A stretch of DNA of 64,000 nt from assembly GCA_023053685.1 (NCBI GenBank), contig JALIGW010000001.1, positions 72,015,240 through 72,079,239 of the forward strand. The letters are read 5' to 3'. Shown piece after piece: positions 10,040 through 19,630 of the stretch. The DNA is from Diadophis punctatus similis. Taxonomy: Eukaryota > Chordata > Lepidosauria > Squamata > Dipsadidae. Every line of letters begins with the position of its first letter. Positions within the stretch are counted from its first letter, which is position 1. The position numbers and the translations under genes are program-made. The notes under the pieces are model-generated. The model was not told the DNA's origin, searched no databases, and saw only the letters and a list, made by a program, of their open reading frames with translations.

Positions 10040-11215
10040 ATGGATTACCACTGTATGCCTCACCAGTTACTGTATAGTGTACTGGAATCTGGGAAGAGAC
10101 CTCAAGGTCAACCACTCAACTACTACCAAGAAGTTGAAAAAGAAACCGTACACCACTGTGACATCCAGCCTAGGGAACTGGAAGCTACAAATGCAGACGG
10201 AAGCCAGTGGTGAGCCTTGTGCTATGAAGATGCCACCAACTTTGAAAAATGGTGCCACAAAAATCTAATAGAAAGCTGTGAACGGTCTTAAAATAACACC
10301 TACAGTTACTACAAAATGGACTTCCATAAAGAGATTAAAGAAGTGGAGGAAGCAATATGGCTTAAAATTAAGAAGCAGGAGTAATAATAACTATCTTGGG
10401 AAGTTAAACTAACAGCGGTTAATTTGGAAGGGGAATTTGAAACTAACTGGTGAATATCCCAGTTGAAAAAATTAGATCTTTTTTTTCCTTTTTCTTTTTT
10501 TGGAGGTAATATTGAAATAGCAGCACATATCTAGAATAAAATACTAAATACAAAGAAATTATACAATAACGATATAATTTTTTTTAGAAGAGATATGGTT
10601 AGTTTAAATTTGAGATTATATCATCTGTTAAATGTAAGATGAATTAGTATAAAGAGTACTCAGGGAAAGGCAAAGAGGGTGAAAGAGGAAGTAGAAGGAG
10701 TAGGAAGAAGGAGTAGAGAGAAGTAGAGGAGGAGTGAAGGAATAAGAAAGTAGGAGGAGAAGAGCCGAGGTGGTGCAGCGGTTAGAGGCAGTACTGCAGG
10801 TCACTTTAGCTGACTGTGATCTGCAGGTCAGCGATTTAAATCTCACCGGCTCAAGGTTGACTCAGCCTTCCATCCTTCCGAGGTAGGTAAAATGAGGACC
10901 CAGATTGTTGGGGGCAATATAAATATACATTGCTTACTGGTGTAAACCGCTTAGAGAGTGCTTGCACTGTGAGGCGGTATATAAATCTCACAAAATAAAT
11001 AAATAAATAAAGATGGAGATAGAGAGAGGGGAGTGTAATAGGAAAAAGTAGAACAGACTGATGATTGATGATGTAAGAGTTGAATAAGATATTGATTTTT
11101 GAATGACTGATTACAATGTGGAACTATGTATTTTACTGTGATACTTTGAGATATATGTGTATTGAGTTGTATATGAAGTTGTGGAGAAAAAATAAAAAAA
11201 ATCTTTTTTTTAAAA
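10040..11215 (+). mobile_element. L1-type LINE 3' end with poly(A), split by a SINE
   Basis: A coding remnant (EKWCHKNLIESCERS before a stop, later KEVEEAIWLKIKKQE with stop near 10382) is followed by a purine-rich 3' UTR of agaggagta-type runs and an A-rich tail near 11190-11215. The part from about 10330 to 11130 matches, in reverse complement, 62785-63360 at the other end of the window, so it is a dispersed repeat. A SINE (10761-11011) is inserted in the purine-rich part. The L1 assignment is inferred from layout; the first 280 bp may be a different repeat. Confidence 0.55.
10761..11011 (+). mobile_element. tRNA-derived SINE (squamate type), subtype 2
   Basis: The head has a tRNA-like A box (tggtgcagcggttagag) and a worn B box (ggtcagcgatttaaatctc). 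The body has ggctcaaggttgactcagcc and gaggacccagattgttgggg, and the 3' end is (aaat)n. It shares with 38464-38717 the variant tail ataaatatacattgcttactgg, which separates these two from the other copies in the window. Confidence 0.85.
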
Positions 11216-11217
11216 AA

Positions 11218-11298
11218 ATGGACTTCCAGTGCCCCCACTGTGCTAGATTCTGCACTTCCAGACTGGGACTGCAGAGTTACCTCTGTGTCCACAGATGA
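11218..11298 (+). pseudogene. Zinc-finger-like C-terminal remnant, probably of a LINE ORF
   Basis: Encodes MDFQCPHCARFCTSRLG... up to CVHR and a stop at 11298. This is a C2H2 finger pattern (C-x2-C-x12-H-x3-H) in which the first His is Tyr. Fingers of this form occur at the C-terminus of some LINE proteins. It ends 20 bp before the left end of DIRS-A, so it may be the target into which DIRS-A inserted. Confidence 0.35.
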
Positions 11299-11320
11299 CC
11301 TGCACAACAGGGTGTCTTCT

Positions 11321-11429
11321 CCATAGGGGGTGGAGCTAGCCTCCAAGAATTGGGATGACACATTCCACAGCCAATCAGGACTGAGTCTGTAACCTATAAA
11401 AGCTGTCCTCCATTACTGCACCCCCTCTT
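11321..11429 (+). repeat. DIRS-A left inverted terminal repeat
   Basis: From catagggggtggagctagcc to accccctctt it is the reverse complement of 17003-17108, with very few differences. The match stops sharply after ccccctctt, where the left side continues tcgactcag and the right side gagatgaag. Confidence 0.92.
11371..11402 (+). promoter_or_regulatory. DIRS-A promoter elements in the ITR (CCAAT and TATA boxes)
   Basis: CCAAT at 11371-11375 and TATAAAAG at 11395-11402, spaced 20 bp, pointing into the element. Because the motif is inside the ITR it is repeated outward-in at the right end, and the same pair occurs in DIRS-B. The role as start site for the genomic RNA is inferred. Confidence 0.7.
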
Positions 11430-12179
11430 TCGACTCAGTCCGAGCCTAGGACTTGTGTCTCCCTAATTCAGTACTTTAGCTCATCAATACATCTCTATCT
11501 TCAATCCATCTGTGACACTTGTTCGTCTGTCAACTGCAAGTGTCAGGGCCACGCAGCTGTCATCGCGCGTGGTCACCTTGTGGCACGGGCTGCGGCCCTG
11601 CCGCCGGCCTCACGCCACCAGTGGGTGGCTGGCTGTCATCGGGTTCCCCTGCGGCCTGGCTTGCCCCCATTTGACCTGGTTCCTTCCGTGGGTCGCAGAA
11701 GCCTAGCGCTTGCGCGACGGGCAGCCTGGGTGGCCTGTGCCACATCCGCGGGAGGGAGAGAGGCCTTCCTGACGTTCCGTGCCGACCTGTCAAAGCGCAG
11801 AAGCCCAGCGCTTGAGCGCTTCGCGCCTCTCCCTCCCTCCTCGAGGAAAGGAATCGCCGCCGAGGATTCACCTACCGACTGGGGAACCGCTTGCCGTTTT
11901 CTTCGGCTCCCAGCGCCGAGGCTCAATGTGGGCAGGCCTGCCGCGGGTGCCCGGGAAAGCCGCTGTTGGAATCGCCGCTCCGCTTCGTGCAGGCTCCTCC
12001 CCCAGCCTCATTTCGGCGCCAGCGGCCATTTTGAAGTGCCGCTACCTTCCCGCCCTCCGTATTTGCCCGGCAACAACCCGCGCAGGCGCATTGCCGCCGA
12101 AGACCGTTAGTTCGTCGGCAGGACTCCTGACTCCTCCCTCTGACGTAGCGGTTGCCGCCGGCTCTCTCCGACTGCCGCG
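11430..12179 (+). other. DIRS-A 5' leader, GC-rich
   Basis: About 750 bp between the ITR and the gag ATG, with many CpG sites and repeated gccttctgcgcttga-like short motifs (cgcttgcgcgac, cgcttgagcgc). Open frames here do not resemble gag and vary between frames. I see no gene. Confidence 0.55.
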
Positions 12180-13870
12180 ATGGCAGATAAGAACGCCAAA
12201 GCGACCAAAAGCAAGGCGAAGTCGGGCCGAGAAGCCCGGGAGGACTCAGGGAGGGCTAAATTGAGGGACCGGACAAGATCCACTCCCTCTAGGGACCGCT
12301 CACCCATACGGGGCCAGGGCAGCAGGGACAGGTCGCCCAGCAGGCATTCCTCCGATAAGGGCTCGCACACAGCCCATAAGGGGGGGGGCAACGCCAACGG
12401 ACCCCTGAGCCACCTAAGGCACCTGAGCCCCTGCCTTCTGCCAGCTCAACCTCGCAGGCCCCCAGAGCCCAGGTCACTGCTCCCCCCAGATCACGCCAGT
12501 CTTCAGGTGCCCTCTCCCTAGACAACCCAAACTTGTGTCTGGAGGAGGGGGACATCTGGGAGGAACCAAGACGCAGGGACACTCCAATCACCCCTGCTCC
12601 AGCCACATCAGCTGCGGCCCAGTTCCAGAGTCCTGAACTTCAGGCCATGATCCAGCTGGCAATCCAGACTGGAATAGAGGCTGGTCTGAAACATGCCAGA
12701 CCACAGGCCTCCACCTCCACGGCTACCTCTGGCTCCCGTCTAGCCCCGCTTCAGGCTTCTTCGGCTGAGGACCGCCCTGGACTGGGGGCGGGGGAGGTGC
12801 AGCAGCTGGGTTCCCCGGGCTCCTCCCGTGATCCAGAGGACACTACGGAGGACCTCGACCTCTCCTCTGATGAGGACATGACCCCTGAGGCACCTATCAC
12901 CACGGGCCTCTTCAATGCCGGGCTTTTTAAATCCCTTTTACATAAAGCCAGGGCATCGGCCAAGGTCTCCTCTGCCCCCTCTAAACCAGCAGAGGGGGAA
13001 GCAGAGGATCCTCTTTTTGAGGAGACCACTGCCCAAGCAGAGGTGATACCTACACCCCGCCTGTTCGTGGACTCAGTGCTAAAACAGTGGCAAGCACCGT
13101 CCGTGGGGGCTGTGCCCAACACGCTTGACAAACGCTATTTTAATGTTGATCAAGCCCTGGCACAGCATTTGCCGATTCCCCCCGTGGACGCGCCCATTAA
13201 GGCTCTCTACACAACGGCCCAAATGCCGGGGGACTCGGAGGAGTTATTACGTCTGGAAGACCGTCGGACGGAACAAGCTCTCCAGCGCGCCCACCAGTCG
13301 GCCGCATGGGCCGTTCGGGCGGCCGCCACGGCATCATTTTTCTGTAGAACGTCCATTCGGTGGCTGAAGGGATTGCAAGACCACATCCCCGCCACCGACA
13401 CCAGGGCTAGGCAGGACATTAACAAGTTAATCGCGGCCAGCCAGTTCACATCGGACGCAACCCTACAAGCAACTCACTTTGCGGCCAGGGCCATGGGGTC
13501 GGCCGTAGTGGCGCGGAGAATGCACTGGCTCCGCAGCTGGCCGGCGGACTGCCGCCATAAGTGGCGCCTCGCGGTAGCTCCTGTGAAGGGTCAGTCTCTA
13601 TTCGGTGGTGCCTTGGAGCCCTACCTCATTGAATCAAAGGATAAGAGGAAGGTGCTCCCCAACTGCACGCGTAAGGCGCAGAATAAAGCCTCTACCTCGA
13701 ACACCACCTCCAGCTTTTCGAGGCGCCCCTACAGGCAGCCGGCCTACACCCCCAACAGACAGCAGTCGGGGGGGAGGCAGTCACAGGGGCAAGACAAGTC
13801 TAGATCTGATAATTCCTCCAGGCGGCCTTTTCGGGGGGCAGGCGGTCGCCCCTTCCGCCGCTACATTTAG
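12180..13870 (+). pseudogene. DIRS-A gag-like protein, one frame change in a poly-G run
   Basis: ATG at 12180 opens a basic Ser/Arg/Lys-rich N-terminus (MADKNAKATKSKAKS, later several RDRSP repeats). At the run of nine G at 12379-12387 the homologous frame changes; from about 12389 the frame is open to the stop at 13868-13870. The conserved core (FVDSVLKQW ... RTSIRWLKGL ... DINKLIAASQF ... MHWLRSWPADCRHKW) matches DIRS-B gag closely, and the C-terminus is Arg/Gly/Gln-rich and could bind nucleic acid. The poly-G length may be a real mutation or an assembly error, since homopolymers are error-prone. Without the shift the protein would be about 560 residues, like the 572-residue gag of copy B. 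Confidence 0.82.
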
Positions 13871-15756
13871 ACGAACCCGGTCCTCCCATTGGGGGCCGCC
13901 TACGCTTCTTTGCTAGGCGGTGGGAGGACATAACAACAGACGCTTGGGTTCGCGAGACCCTAACATCGGGTCTCGCCCTGGATTTTATCTCCACCCCTCC
14001 GGGGTTTTTTCTGAGGTGCCCCCGATCCTCCAACCCCGGAAAACAGTCACTTATGGTGGCCGCCATCCGGCATCTCCTTGACATCGAAGCAATTCAGACG
14101 GTGCCGGAGGACCAGCGGGGCCAGGGCTTCTATTCCATCTTATTTCTCGTACAGAAGTCCTCGGGCGGGTGGAGAGCCGTCCTTGATTTAAAGCGTCTCA
14201 ATAAATACCTGATTTACAAAAAGTTTAAAATGAATACGTTACAATCTATTCTGTCCTGTGTACGGGAGGGGGATTTCATGGCGTCAATTGATCTTACGGA
14301 GGCTTACCTCCATGTGCCCATACACCCCTCCTTCCAGAAATACCTACGGTTTTGCTATTTGGACGAGCATTACCAGTACTCGTCACTGCCCTTCGGGCTG
14401 TCATCCGCGCCGAGGGTTTTTACTAAGATCTTAGCAGCGCTCGCCGCACATCTACGGTCGGTCCCGGTTAGCGTTCAATGTTACTTGGACGATATCCTCG
14501 TCCAATCGGCTTCCCACTCCCAGGCCCGGGAAGACGTCCAGCTGACCCTAGACACCCTCGAGGACCTCGGCTTCTCGGTCAACCTAGAGAAGAGCCAGCT
14601 ACAGCCGGCGACCAGGATCGCCCACCTAGGGACCACCATTGACTCTCTGGAATGCAAGGTGTTCCTTTCGCAGGAACGACAGGACAGCCTGTCCAAACAG
14701 GTCTCCCAGGTCCTTAGCCAGAGTCGGGTGCCCATATGCACCCTGACCTCACTGCTAGGCAAAATGATTTCTGCGATTCACGTAACACCTTGGGCACAAC
14801 TGCATTCTAGAGACCTCCAATGGTTTCTCTTACCGTTTCAGAGAACCCAACGAAGCACGTCCCCATCCAAGGTCAGCCTTCCGTCGTCTGTGCGACGCTC
14901 CCTGCGGTGGTGGCGCTCCGCGGCGATCGCCAACGGCAGCTACTTCAACGAACCGCGCAGGGTTACGATAACGACAGATGCCAGTCTTCTCGGATGGGGG
15001 GCCCACTTCTTGGAACACATGGCTCAGGGTACCTGGACTCCAGCGGAGACGGAGCACAGCATCAATCTCCTGGAGCTGAGAGCAGCCTTCCTCGCCCTCC
15101 AGCACTTCGAGACAGCCCTGACCGGGTGCCATGTCCTGCTGCTGACCGACAACGTGACCGCCAAAGCGCACGTCAATCGGCAGGGGGGAACAGTGTCCGA
15201 GCGCCTGATGTCGGAGGCCATGGCCTTAGGCCTCTGGGCGGAGAACCACCTGTTGTCTCTCAGGGCGGAACACATTTCGGGGGAGTCGAACCGCACAGCG
15301 GACTGGCTCAGCCGGAACCAGGTAGACCCATCGGAGTGGAGCCTACACCACGACCTTTTTCTGGAAATCTCCAATCGGTTCGGCCCGCCTCTTGTAGACC
15401 TGTTCGCGACGCCTCGGAACACGAGACTTCCCCGGTTCTTTTGCCGATACGGTGCTCCCGGCGCGGAGGGGGTGGACGCACTTCGCTGCCCTTGGCCCAG
15501 GGGGCTCCTCTACGCGTTCCCCCCCATCCCTCTCATACCGTGGGTGATACGCAAGATCGTAGCCGAGGGAGCGGAAGTGATCCTCCTGGCTCCCCACTGG
15601 CCGAGGAGGACGTGGTTTGCGGACCTGAGGGCTCTATCCATCAGCCCCTCATGGCGGATCCCGCCGACCGCGTCGTCGCTCTCCCAGGGGTCAGTTCAGC
15701 ATCCAGATCCAGTCTGGCTTCAACTGACCGCCTGGCGCTTGAGCGGCGCACGCTGA
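13813..15756 (+). CDS. DIRS-A pol: reverse transcriptase, RNase H, methyltransferase-like domain
   Basis: Open frame from 13813, overlapping the gag end by 58 nt in the -1 frame; the first ATG is at 14053, but conserved residues (RWEDITTDAWVRETL) precede it, so expression by frameshift or a non-ATG start is likely. Counted from 14053, the RT has SIDLTEAYLH, LPFGLSSAPRVF and the YLDD catalytic box at 144-147. RNase H shows the acidic set D309, E341, D366, D417. After it comes LVDLFATP (D449) and CPWP (479-482), which fits the Dam-like methyltransferase domain reported in DIRS elements. The stop is TGA at 15754-15756. It copies element RNA into DNA. No frame break is seen, so this copy may encode working pol. 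Confidence 0.92.
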   Translation, partial: FLQAAFSGGRRSPLPPLHLDEPGPPIGGRLRFFARRWEDITTDAWVRETLTSGLALDFISTPPGFFLRCPRSSNPGKQSLMVAAIRHLLDIEAIQTVPEDQRGQGFYSILFLVQKSSGGWRAVLDLKRLNKYLIYKKFKMNTLQSILSCVREGDFMASIDLTEAYLHVPIHPSFQKYLRFCYLDEHYQYSSLPFGLSSAPRVFTKILAALAAHLRSVPVSVQCYLDDILVQSASHSQAREDVQLTLDTLEDLGFSVNLEKSQLQPATRIAHLGTTIDSLECKVFLSQERQDSLSKQVSQVLSQSRVPICTLTSLLGKMISAIHVTPWAQLHSRDLQWFLLPFQRTQRSTSPSKVSLPSSVRRSLRWWRSAAIANGSYFNEPRRVTITTDASLLGWGAHFLEHMAQGTWTPAETEHSINLLELRAAFLALQHFETALTGCHVLLLTDNVTAKAHVNRQGGTVSERLMSEAMALGLWAENHLLSLRAEHISGESNRTADWLSRNQVDPSEWSLHHDLFLEISNRFGPPLVDLFATPRNTRLPRFFCRYGAPGAEGVDALRCPWPRGLLYAFPPIPLIPWVIRKIVAEGAEVILLAPHWPRRTWFADLRALSISPSWRIPPTASSLSQGSVQHPDPVWLQLTAWRLSGAR

Positions 15757-16826
15757 TGCTTCGCGGAGTTCCCGACAGCGTTATCGTGACCCTCCTCGAG
15801 TCCCGCAGGGCCTCCATGGTACGCATTTACAACTCCACCTGGAGGACCTTCTGCAGGTGGTGTGCAGCAGAATCCTTGTCCCCAGTGAAACTCTCGGTCA
15901 TACAGGTCTTGAGGTTCCTACAAAAAGGTCTGGATGGAGGCTTAGCACCCGCCACACTGAGGCGCCAGGTGGCGGCTTTAGCCACGGTGCTCACGTGTCC
16001 CGGGCGGGAGCCCTTATCTAACCACGCGTTAATCCAACGTTTCCTTAGAGCAGCAACCAACATCGCACCGCCGGTCGTCCACCGCTACCCGTCGTGGGAC
16101 CTTCAGAAGGTCTTACTCTCTCTCTCCGGGCCTCCTTACGAGCCCCTATCCACAACGTCGCTCCAACTCCTTTCCTACAAAGTGGCCTTTCTGGTGGCCA
16201 TAACTTCGGCTCGCCGTATTTCAGAGCTGGCTGCTCTCTCGGTACGCCCCGATCTCTGCATCTTCCATCCAGACCGTGTCGTGCTGAGATTGGACCCGGC
16301 TTTCATACCCAAAGTGAACTCTCATTTCCATTGGGCCCAAGAATTAGTACTCCCAGCGTTCGGCGCGCGGTCCTCCGCTGGCGCCGAAGACCACGAACAT
16401 CCTCTGGACGTTCGCCGAGCTGTAGAGGTCTACGTCCAAAGAACGGCGCCCTTCCGGCGATCGGAGGCTCTCTTCGTGGGGTTTACCTCGTCTTACCTTG
16501 GCAAGAAGGCATCTTCTGCGGTGGTTGGACGGTGGCTCCGCTCTGTAATTGCTGATGCCTACACGCAGCTGGGACTCCCGCGTCCGTGTCCCTTGACGGC
16601 ACACTCCACCCGCAGTGCCGCGGCGTCCGCCGCTTGGGCAACCCGTGCGTCGGTGGAGGAAGTGTGTCGGGCAGCGACGTGGTCATCGCCGACGCCCTTC
16701 ATTAGACACTACAAAGTGGACATTTTTGCATCCTCTGATGCGGATTTTGGGCGTCGCGTATTGCATTCGGCGGTGGGGTGTGGGATCTCTGACTTGGCTT
16801 TAGAGGGCCCCTCCCTAGGGACGTAG
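15756..16826 (+). CDS. DIRS-A tyrosine recombinase
   Basis: The ATG at 15756 overlaps the pol stop as TGATG; 356 residues to the TAG at 16826. The frame is open further upstream (to 14820 and beyond), so an earlier start cannot be ruled out, but upstream residues are out-of-frame pol. The N-terminal part (YNSTWRTFCRWC, TLRRQVAAL) is a core-binding-like helical region. The catalytic part has SARRISEL with Arg154, HSTR with His283 and Arg286, Trp309 and the IRHYK nucleophile Tyr319, which are the expected residues of the tyrosine recombinase family. It should integrate the circular DNA intermediate in the nucleus. The same protein in DIRS-B is frameshifted. Intact catalytic set: high confidence; activity: unknown. 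Confidence 0.93.
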   Translation: MLRGVPDSVIVTLLESRRASMVRIYNSTWRTFCRWCAAESLSPVKLSVIQVLRFLQKGLDGGLAPATLRRQVAALATVLTCPGREPLSNHALIQRFLRAATNIAPPVVHRYPSWDLQKVLLSLSGPPYEPLSTTSLQLLSYKVAFLVAITSARRISELAALSVRPDLCIFHPDRVVLRLDPAFIPKVNSHFHWAQELVLPAFGARSSAGAEDHEHPLDVRRAVEVYVQRTAPFRRSEALFVGFTSSYLGKKASSAVVGRWLRSVIADAYTQLGLPRPCPLTAHSTRSAAASAAWATRASVEEVCRAATWSSPTPFIRHYKVDIFASSDADFGRRVLHSAVGCGISDLALEGPSLGT

Positions 16827-16839
16827 ATGCTTTGGCATG

Positions 16840-16934
16840 TCCCAATTCTTGGAGGCTAGCTCCACCCCCTATGGAGAAAGGGCGTTGTCTTCTTGCTGAA
16901 CGCCCCTTCTCATAGGGTGGAGCTAGCCTCCAAG
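16840..16934 (+). repeat. DIRS-A internal complementary region (ICR)
   Basis: The left half (tcccaattcttggaggc... to ctatggag) is the complement of the element's left end near 11317-11355. The right half (agaaagggcgttgtctt... to gctagcctccaag) is the complement of the right extension 17092-17145. The two meet at the point where left and right ends would be joined in a circle. This is the sequence that lets DIRS ends be completed during replication. Confidence 0.92.
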
Positions 16935-17002
16935 TCCCCCCCTTATGTGTTTGGATTTGGATGTTGGGGAGAACACTGGAGTCTGGCCTAGTCCTTCATC
17001 TC

Positions 17003-17145
17003 AAGAGGGGGTGCAGTAATGGAGGACAGCTTTTATAGGTTACAGACTCAGTCCTGATTGGCTGTGGAATGTGTCATCCCAATTCTTGGAGGCTAGCTCC
17101 ACCCTACGAGAAGGGGCGTTCAGCAAGAAGACAACGCCCTTTCTC
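17003..17145 (-). repeat. DIRS-A right inverted terminal repeat plus outer extension
   Basis: 17003-17108 mirrors the left ITR. 17109-17145 (gagaaggggcgttcagc... to ccctttctc) is absent from the left end but present in complement in the ICR. The copied CCAAT/TATA pair faces out of the right end on the minus strand. Confidence 0.9.
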
Positions 17146-19384
17146 TGAGCCTGAAGAACTACCCTATATATTGGATTACTGACGGAATCTGGGACTTTAT
17201 GCAAGCAAAGATTAGACTTGGAAAATAATTTTATCTCTCTTTTATAATGCTAAAATTCTGATAGTCAATGAAACTGAATGGGGAAAATTTAGAGGAAAAT
17301 TTGCAGCTAAACTATGGGATTTGCAAAGCCCCCTAAATTTCAACTACGGAATTTGTAACGGTCTCTATCGTAAACAGAAACTAAAACAAATTGACCAAAG
17401 CTAAATGTAATTAGTGTCCAGCAATCACAAAACTTAACTACTAACTCCAGAATCAACATGATATGACTCTGAGTATCCATCTCTTACAAATAATTGTGGA
17501 TTATAGTTTTCATGCCTTACTATTTGGATTCTTATCCACTGTGCACTAGGTAAGATCCAGCCAGGCTCTTACAAATGATGAGATTTAAAATAGACTAAAG
17601 CTCATTTCGTCTTTGATGTGCACAATACAAAACCTAGCTTTCAAACCTTTAATTATTTCCTGATTACAACATATCTGGATGAAGCTTTGGTGAGATGACA
17701 AAGGATTAAGCATTCCTCTTCCCTGATTTGGATCAGTGTCACGAACAATAACAAGTAGGCTTGGAAGTTATTATTCTGCATCAGTTAGATTACTACATAT
17801 TCATACATCATGGTGGAAATGTTGTTTATAACATTATTTGGGAGAGCAACAAGCAAACATCTTGAAGACTTCTAATCTCTTAGTAAAAGGTCTCTAGTTT
17901 TGAGTCTTGCAATCAAACACAAGTTTCCATATGGCATCTAATGTAGTGTGAGCAAGAAAACCTCCCTGATGCAGGGATTTGGGTATATGAGTCACCATCT
18001 GAGAAGGTATCTGTGTGCATGTTGTACAATAGCAAAGGCAGACTTTGAAAATGTGATTTTACTCCTTTCCAAACATCAATTTGAACATGTCCAGGAAATA
18101 GATAACTTACTATTCTCACCGGATCTTTCTTGATGCAAGCAGAATTTTGTAACATATTATTTGGGTAACGGGACAGAACCCTTTAAAGATAATTTTGGCT
18201 ATATATCACTCCTTTCTTCTTTTCTTTTTTTAAAACCTAAACTAAATATATTGTGTATATATAGGAAATAAAAAAGAGGAATTTCCCCCTCAAAGACATT
18301 GTATCAAAGGAATATTTAGCAGATGGTTCACATAAAATTTCATTAGCTCCTGATTACATTTGACACATCTTTGAAATGATACATTGAAATAAGTTAAATA
18401 GAAACCTGCTGGGTGAAAACTAATTATGATTCAGAACAAACAGAATGCAGGATTACTATATATTATTTTACAGTTTCCTATTTGTTATACTTCAAGTCAG
18501 AAACCAAAATATTTTGATGAAAACATCTTGGAAGGCAGTCTTCAGAACCCATCAAATCTAGGGCTGTTTATAAAGAGAGAGTTCTTTACAGGTATTATCT
18601 CCTACAGCAGAGTTATATCTGTGGCTAACAAAGCCAATTTCAGGACCTCTTTTTGGCTGACCTCCTTCTTGGACTGTAATAAATGCAGTTTAGTGAAGGA
18701 AACAAATAAAAAGAATAACAAATCCACACCTTATGAATGGTTAAATGACAGGCTGTGGCATCTTGGCCATGGCCTGAAAACTGAGCAGAGGGATAGGTGG
18801 AAGGCAGAGAACTGAAAGTTGCAGCTCTTTGTTGTTAGCCCACTCATTCATCTCATGGTACTAGTCTAATCAATTGAGCCACCTTGTGAATGTTTTAAAT
18901 GCAAGGTTGTGCCATCTTGCAATAGAAACCGGGATCTCTAAAACTGATCACAACACCCAAATTGTTTCATTTAAATGAGGAGGTATTTCAAATAATATGA
19001 ACCAAGCTGTTCAAAGCTAGTGCTATCAATTTAAATTATATAGAGAGATGAAGGATGAGACGTGGTAATGATCACCCATACTCAACTGCTTCTAGATATA
19101 CTCAATATTTTTTTCCATTATATACATAATGGAAATGGGATAGACATTACGATCAAAGTCTCAACTTGGGTTGTTCTTCTTTTTGCCTTTCCCATGATCT
19201 GCTTTATCTGTCTATAAATGAGGATAATAAACATGCTAACTTGAAGAACAAGGTACAAATCTGTAGAAATAAAGCACTGTAAGTGACAAACAAATCTGCA
19301 ACCTCAAGGCTAAATATTCTTTCTTACTATAATGGAATATACAGTATAATGACCTTGGGGAAAAAAGAAGAGGGAAAAAAATCA
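17146..19384. other. FMN1 intron, no gene seen
   Basis: AT-rich intron with no recognised exon, RNA gene or repeat edge. Short open frames lack family resemblance. Confidence 0.5.
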
Positions 19385-19500
19385 AATAAGACAGGCAGGA
19401 TCCCACAATCACTTAATGATCTGAAAAAGGAACTCAAGAAAGACCTGCCCAAATGGATCAAGATGGGTCGGACATGACTTTGTAACTAACAACAACAGCA
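19385..19500 (+). repeat. Retroposon 3' end, BovB/SINE-like tail
   Basis: The sequence gacctgcccaaatggatcaag...gggtcggacatgactttgtaactaacaacaacagcaac resembles the ending of RTE/BovB-derived retroposons, which finish gtcggacatgact...aacaacaac. The left limit is uncertain. Confidence 0.5.
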
Positions 19501-19513
19501 ACCGGTAGTTAAA

Positions 19514-19630
19514 AGTGGAGGAAAGAAGTTTGTACATTCAGGCTTGCAAGATTCTGTTAAGCAGCCTTACAATAAAGTAAGATTAGTTCATCTTGTCCTG
19601 TTTCATGTCTGGTTTGCCTGGGAGGGCTGA
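19514..19630 (+). repeat. LTR-like 3' end fragment, second copy
   Basis: Related to 433-545: cttgcaagattctgttaagc, then ttacaataaagtaagattagttcatct and tctggtttgcctg. It carries an AATAAA signal at about 19571. Confidence 0.4.

Larger units (their letters stand above)
11317..17145 (+). mobile_element. DIRS-type tyrosine-recombinase retrotransposon, copy A (near-complete)
   Basis: A 5.8-kb element with inverted terminal repeats (11321-11429 and 17003-17108), a right-end extension (17109-17145), an internal complementary region (16840-16934), and gag, RT/RNase H/methyltransferase-like pol and tyrosine recombinase in that order. This is the DIRS plan: no integrase, no LTR, no target duplication expected. 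A circular DNA intermediate is integrated by the recombinase. Pol and recombinase are uninterrupted; gag has one frame change at a nine-G run. It is GC-rich compared with the AT-rich intron around it and antisense to FMN1. A second subfamily copy is at 52350-58457. Confidence 0.93.

Noticed and set aside
10761..11011. A functional tRNA gene
   Set aside because: A- and B-box-like motifs are present, but the sequence is the head of a dispersed SINE with a 3' body and A-rich tail, and it does not fold as a complete tRNA.
11580..12264. Open frames of 100-176 codons in the DIRS-A leader
   Set aside because: They are not shared with the DIRS-B leader in the same frame, and GC-rich DNA explains the lack of stops.
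14820..15755. Long plus-strand open frame upstream of the DIRS-A recombinase ATG
   Set aside because: It overlaps conserved RT and RNase H coding in another frame and has the low-complexity look of an off-frame reading. Recombinase homology begins only near 15700.
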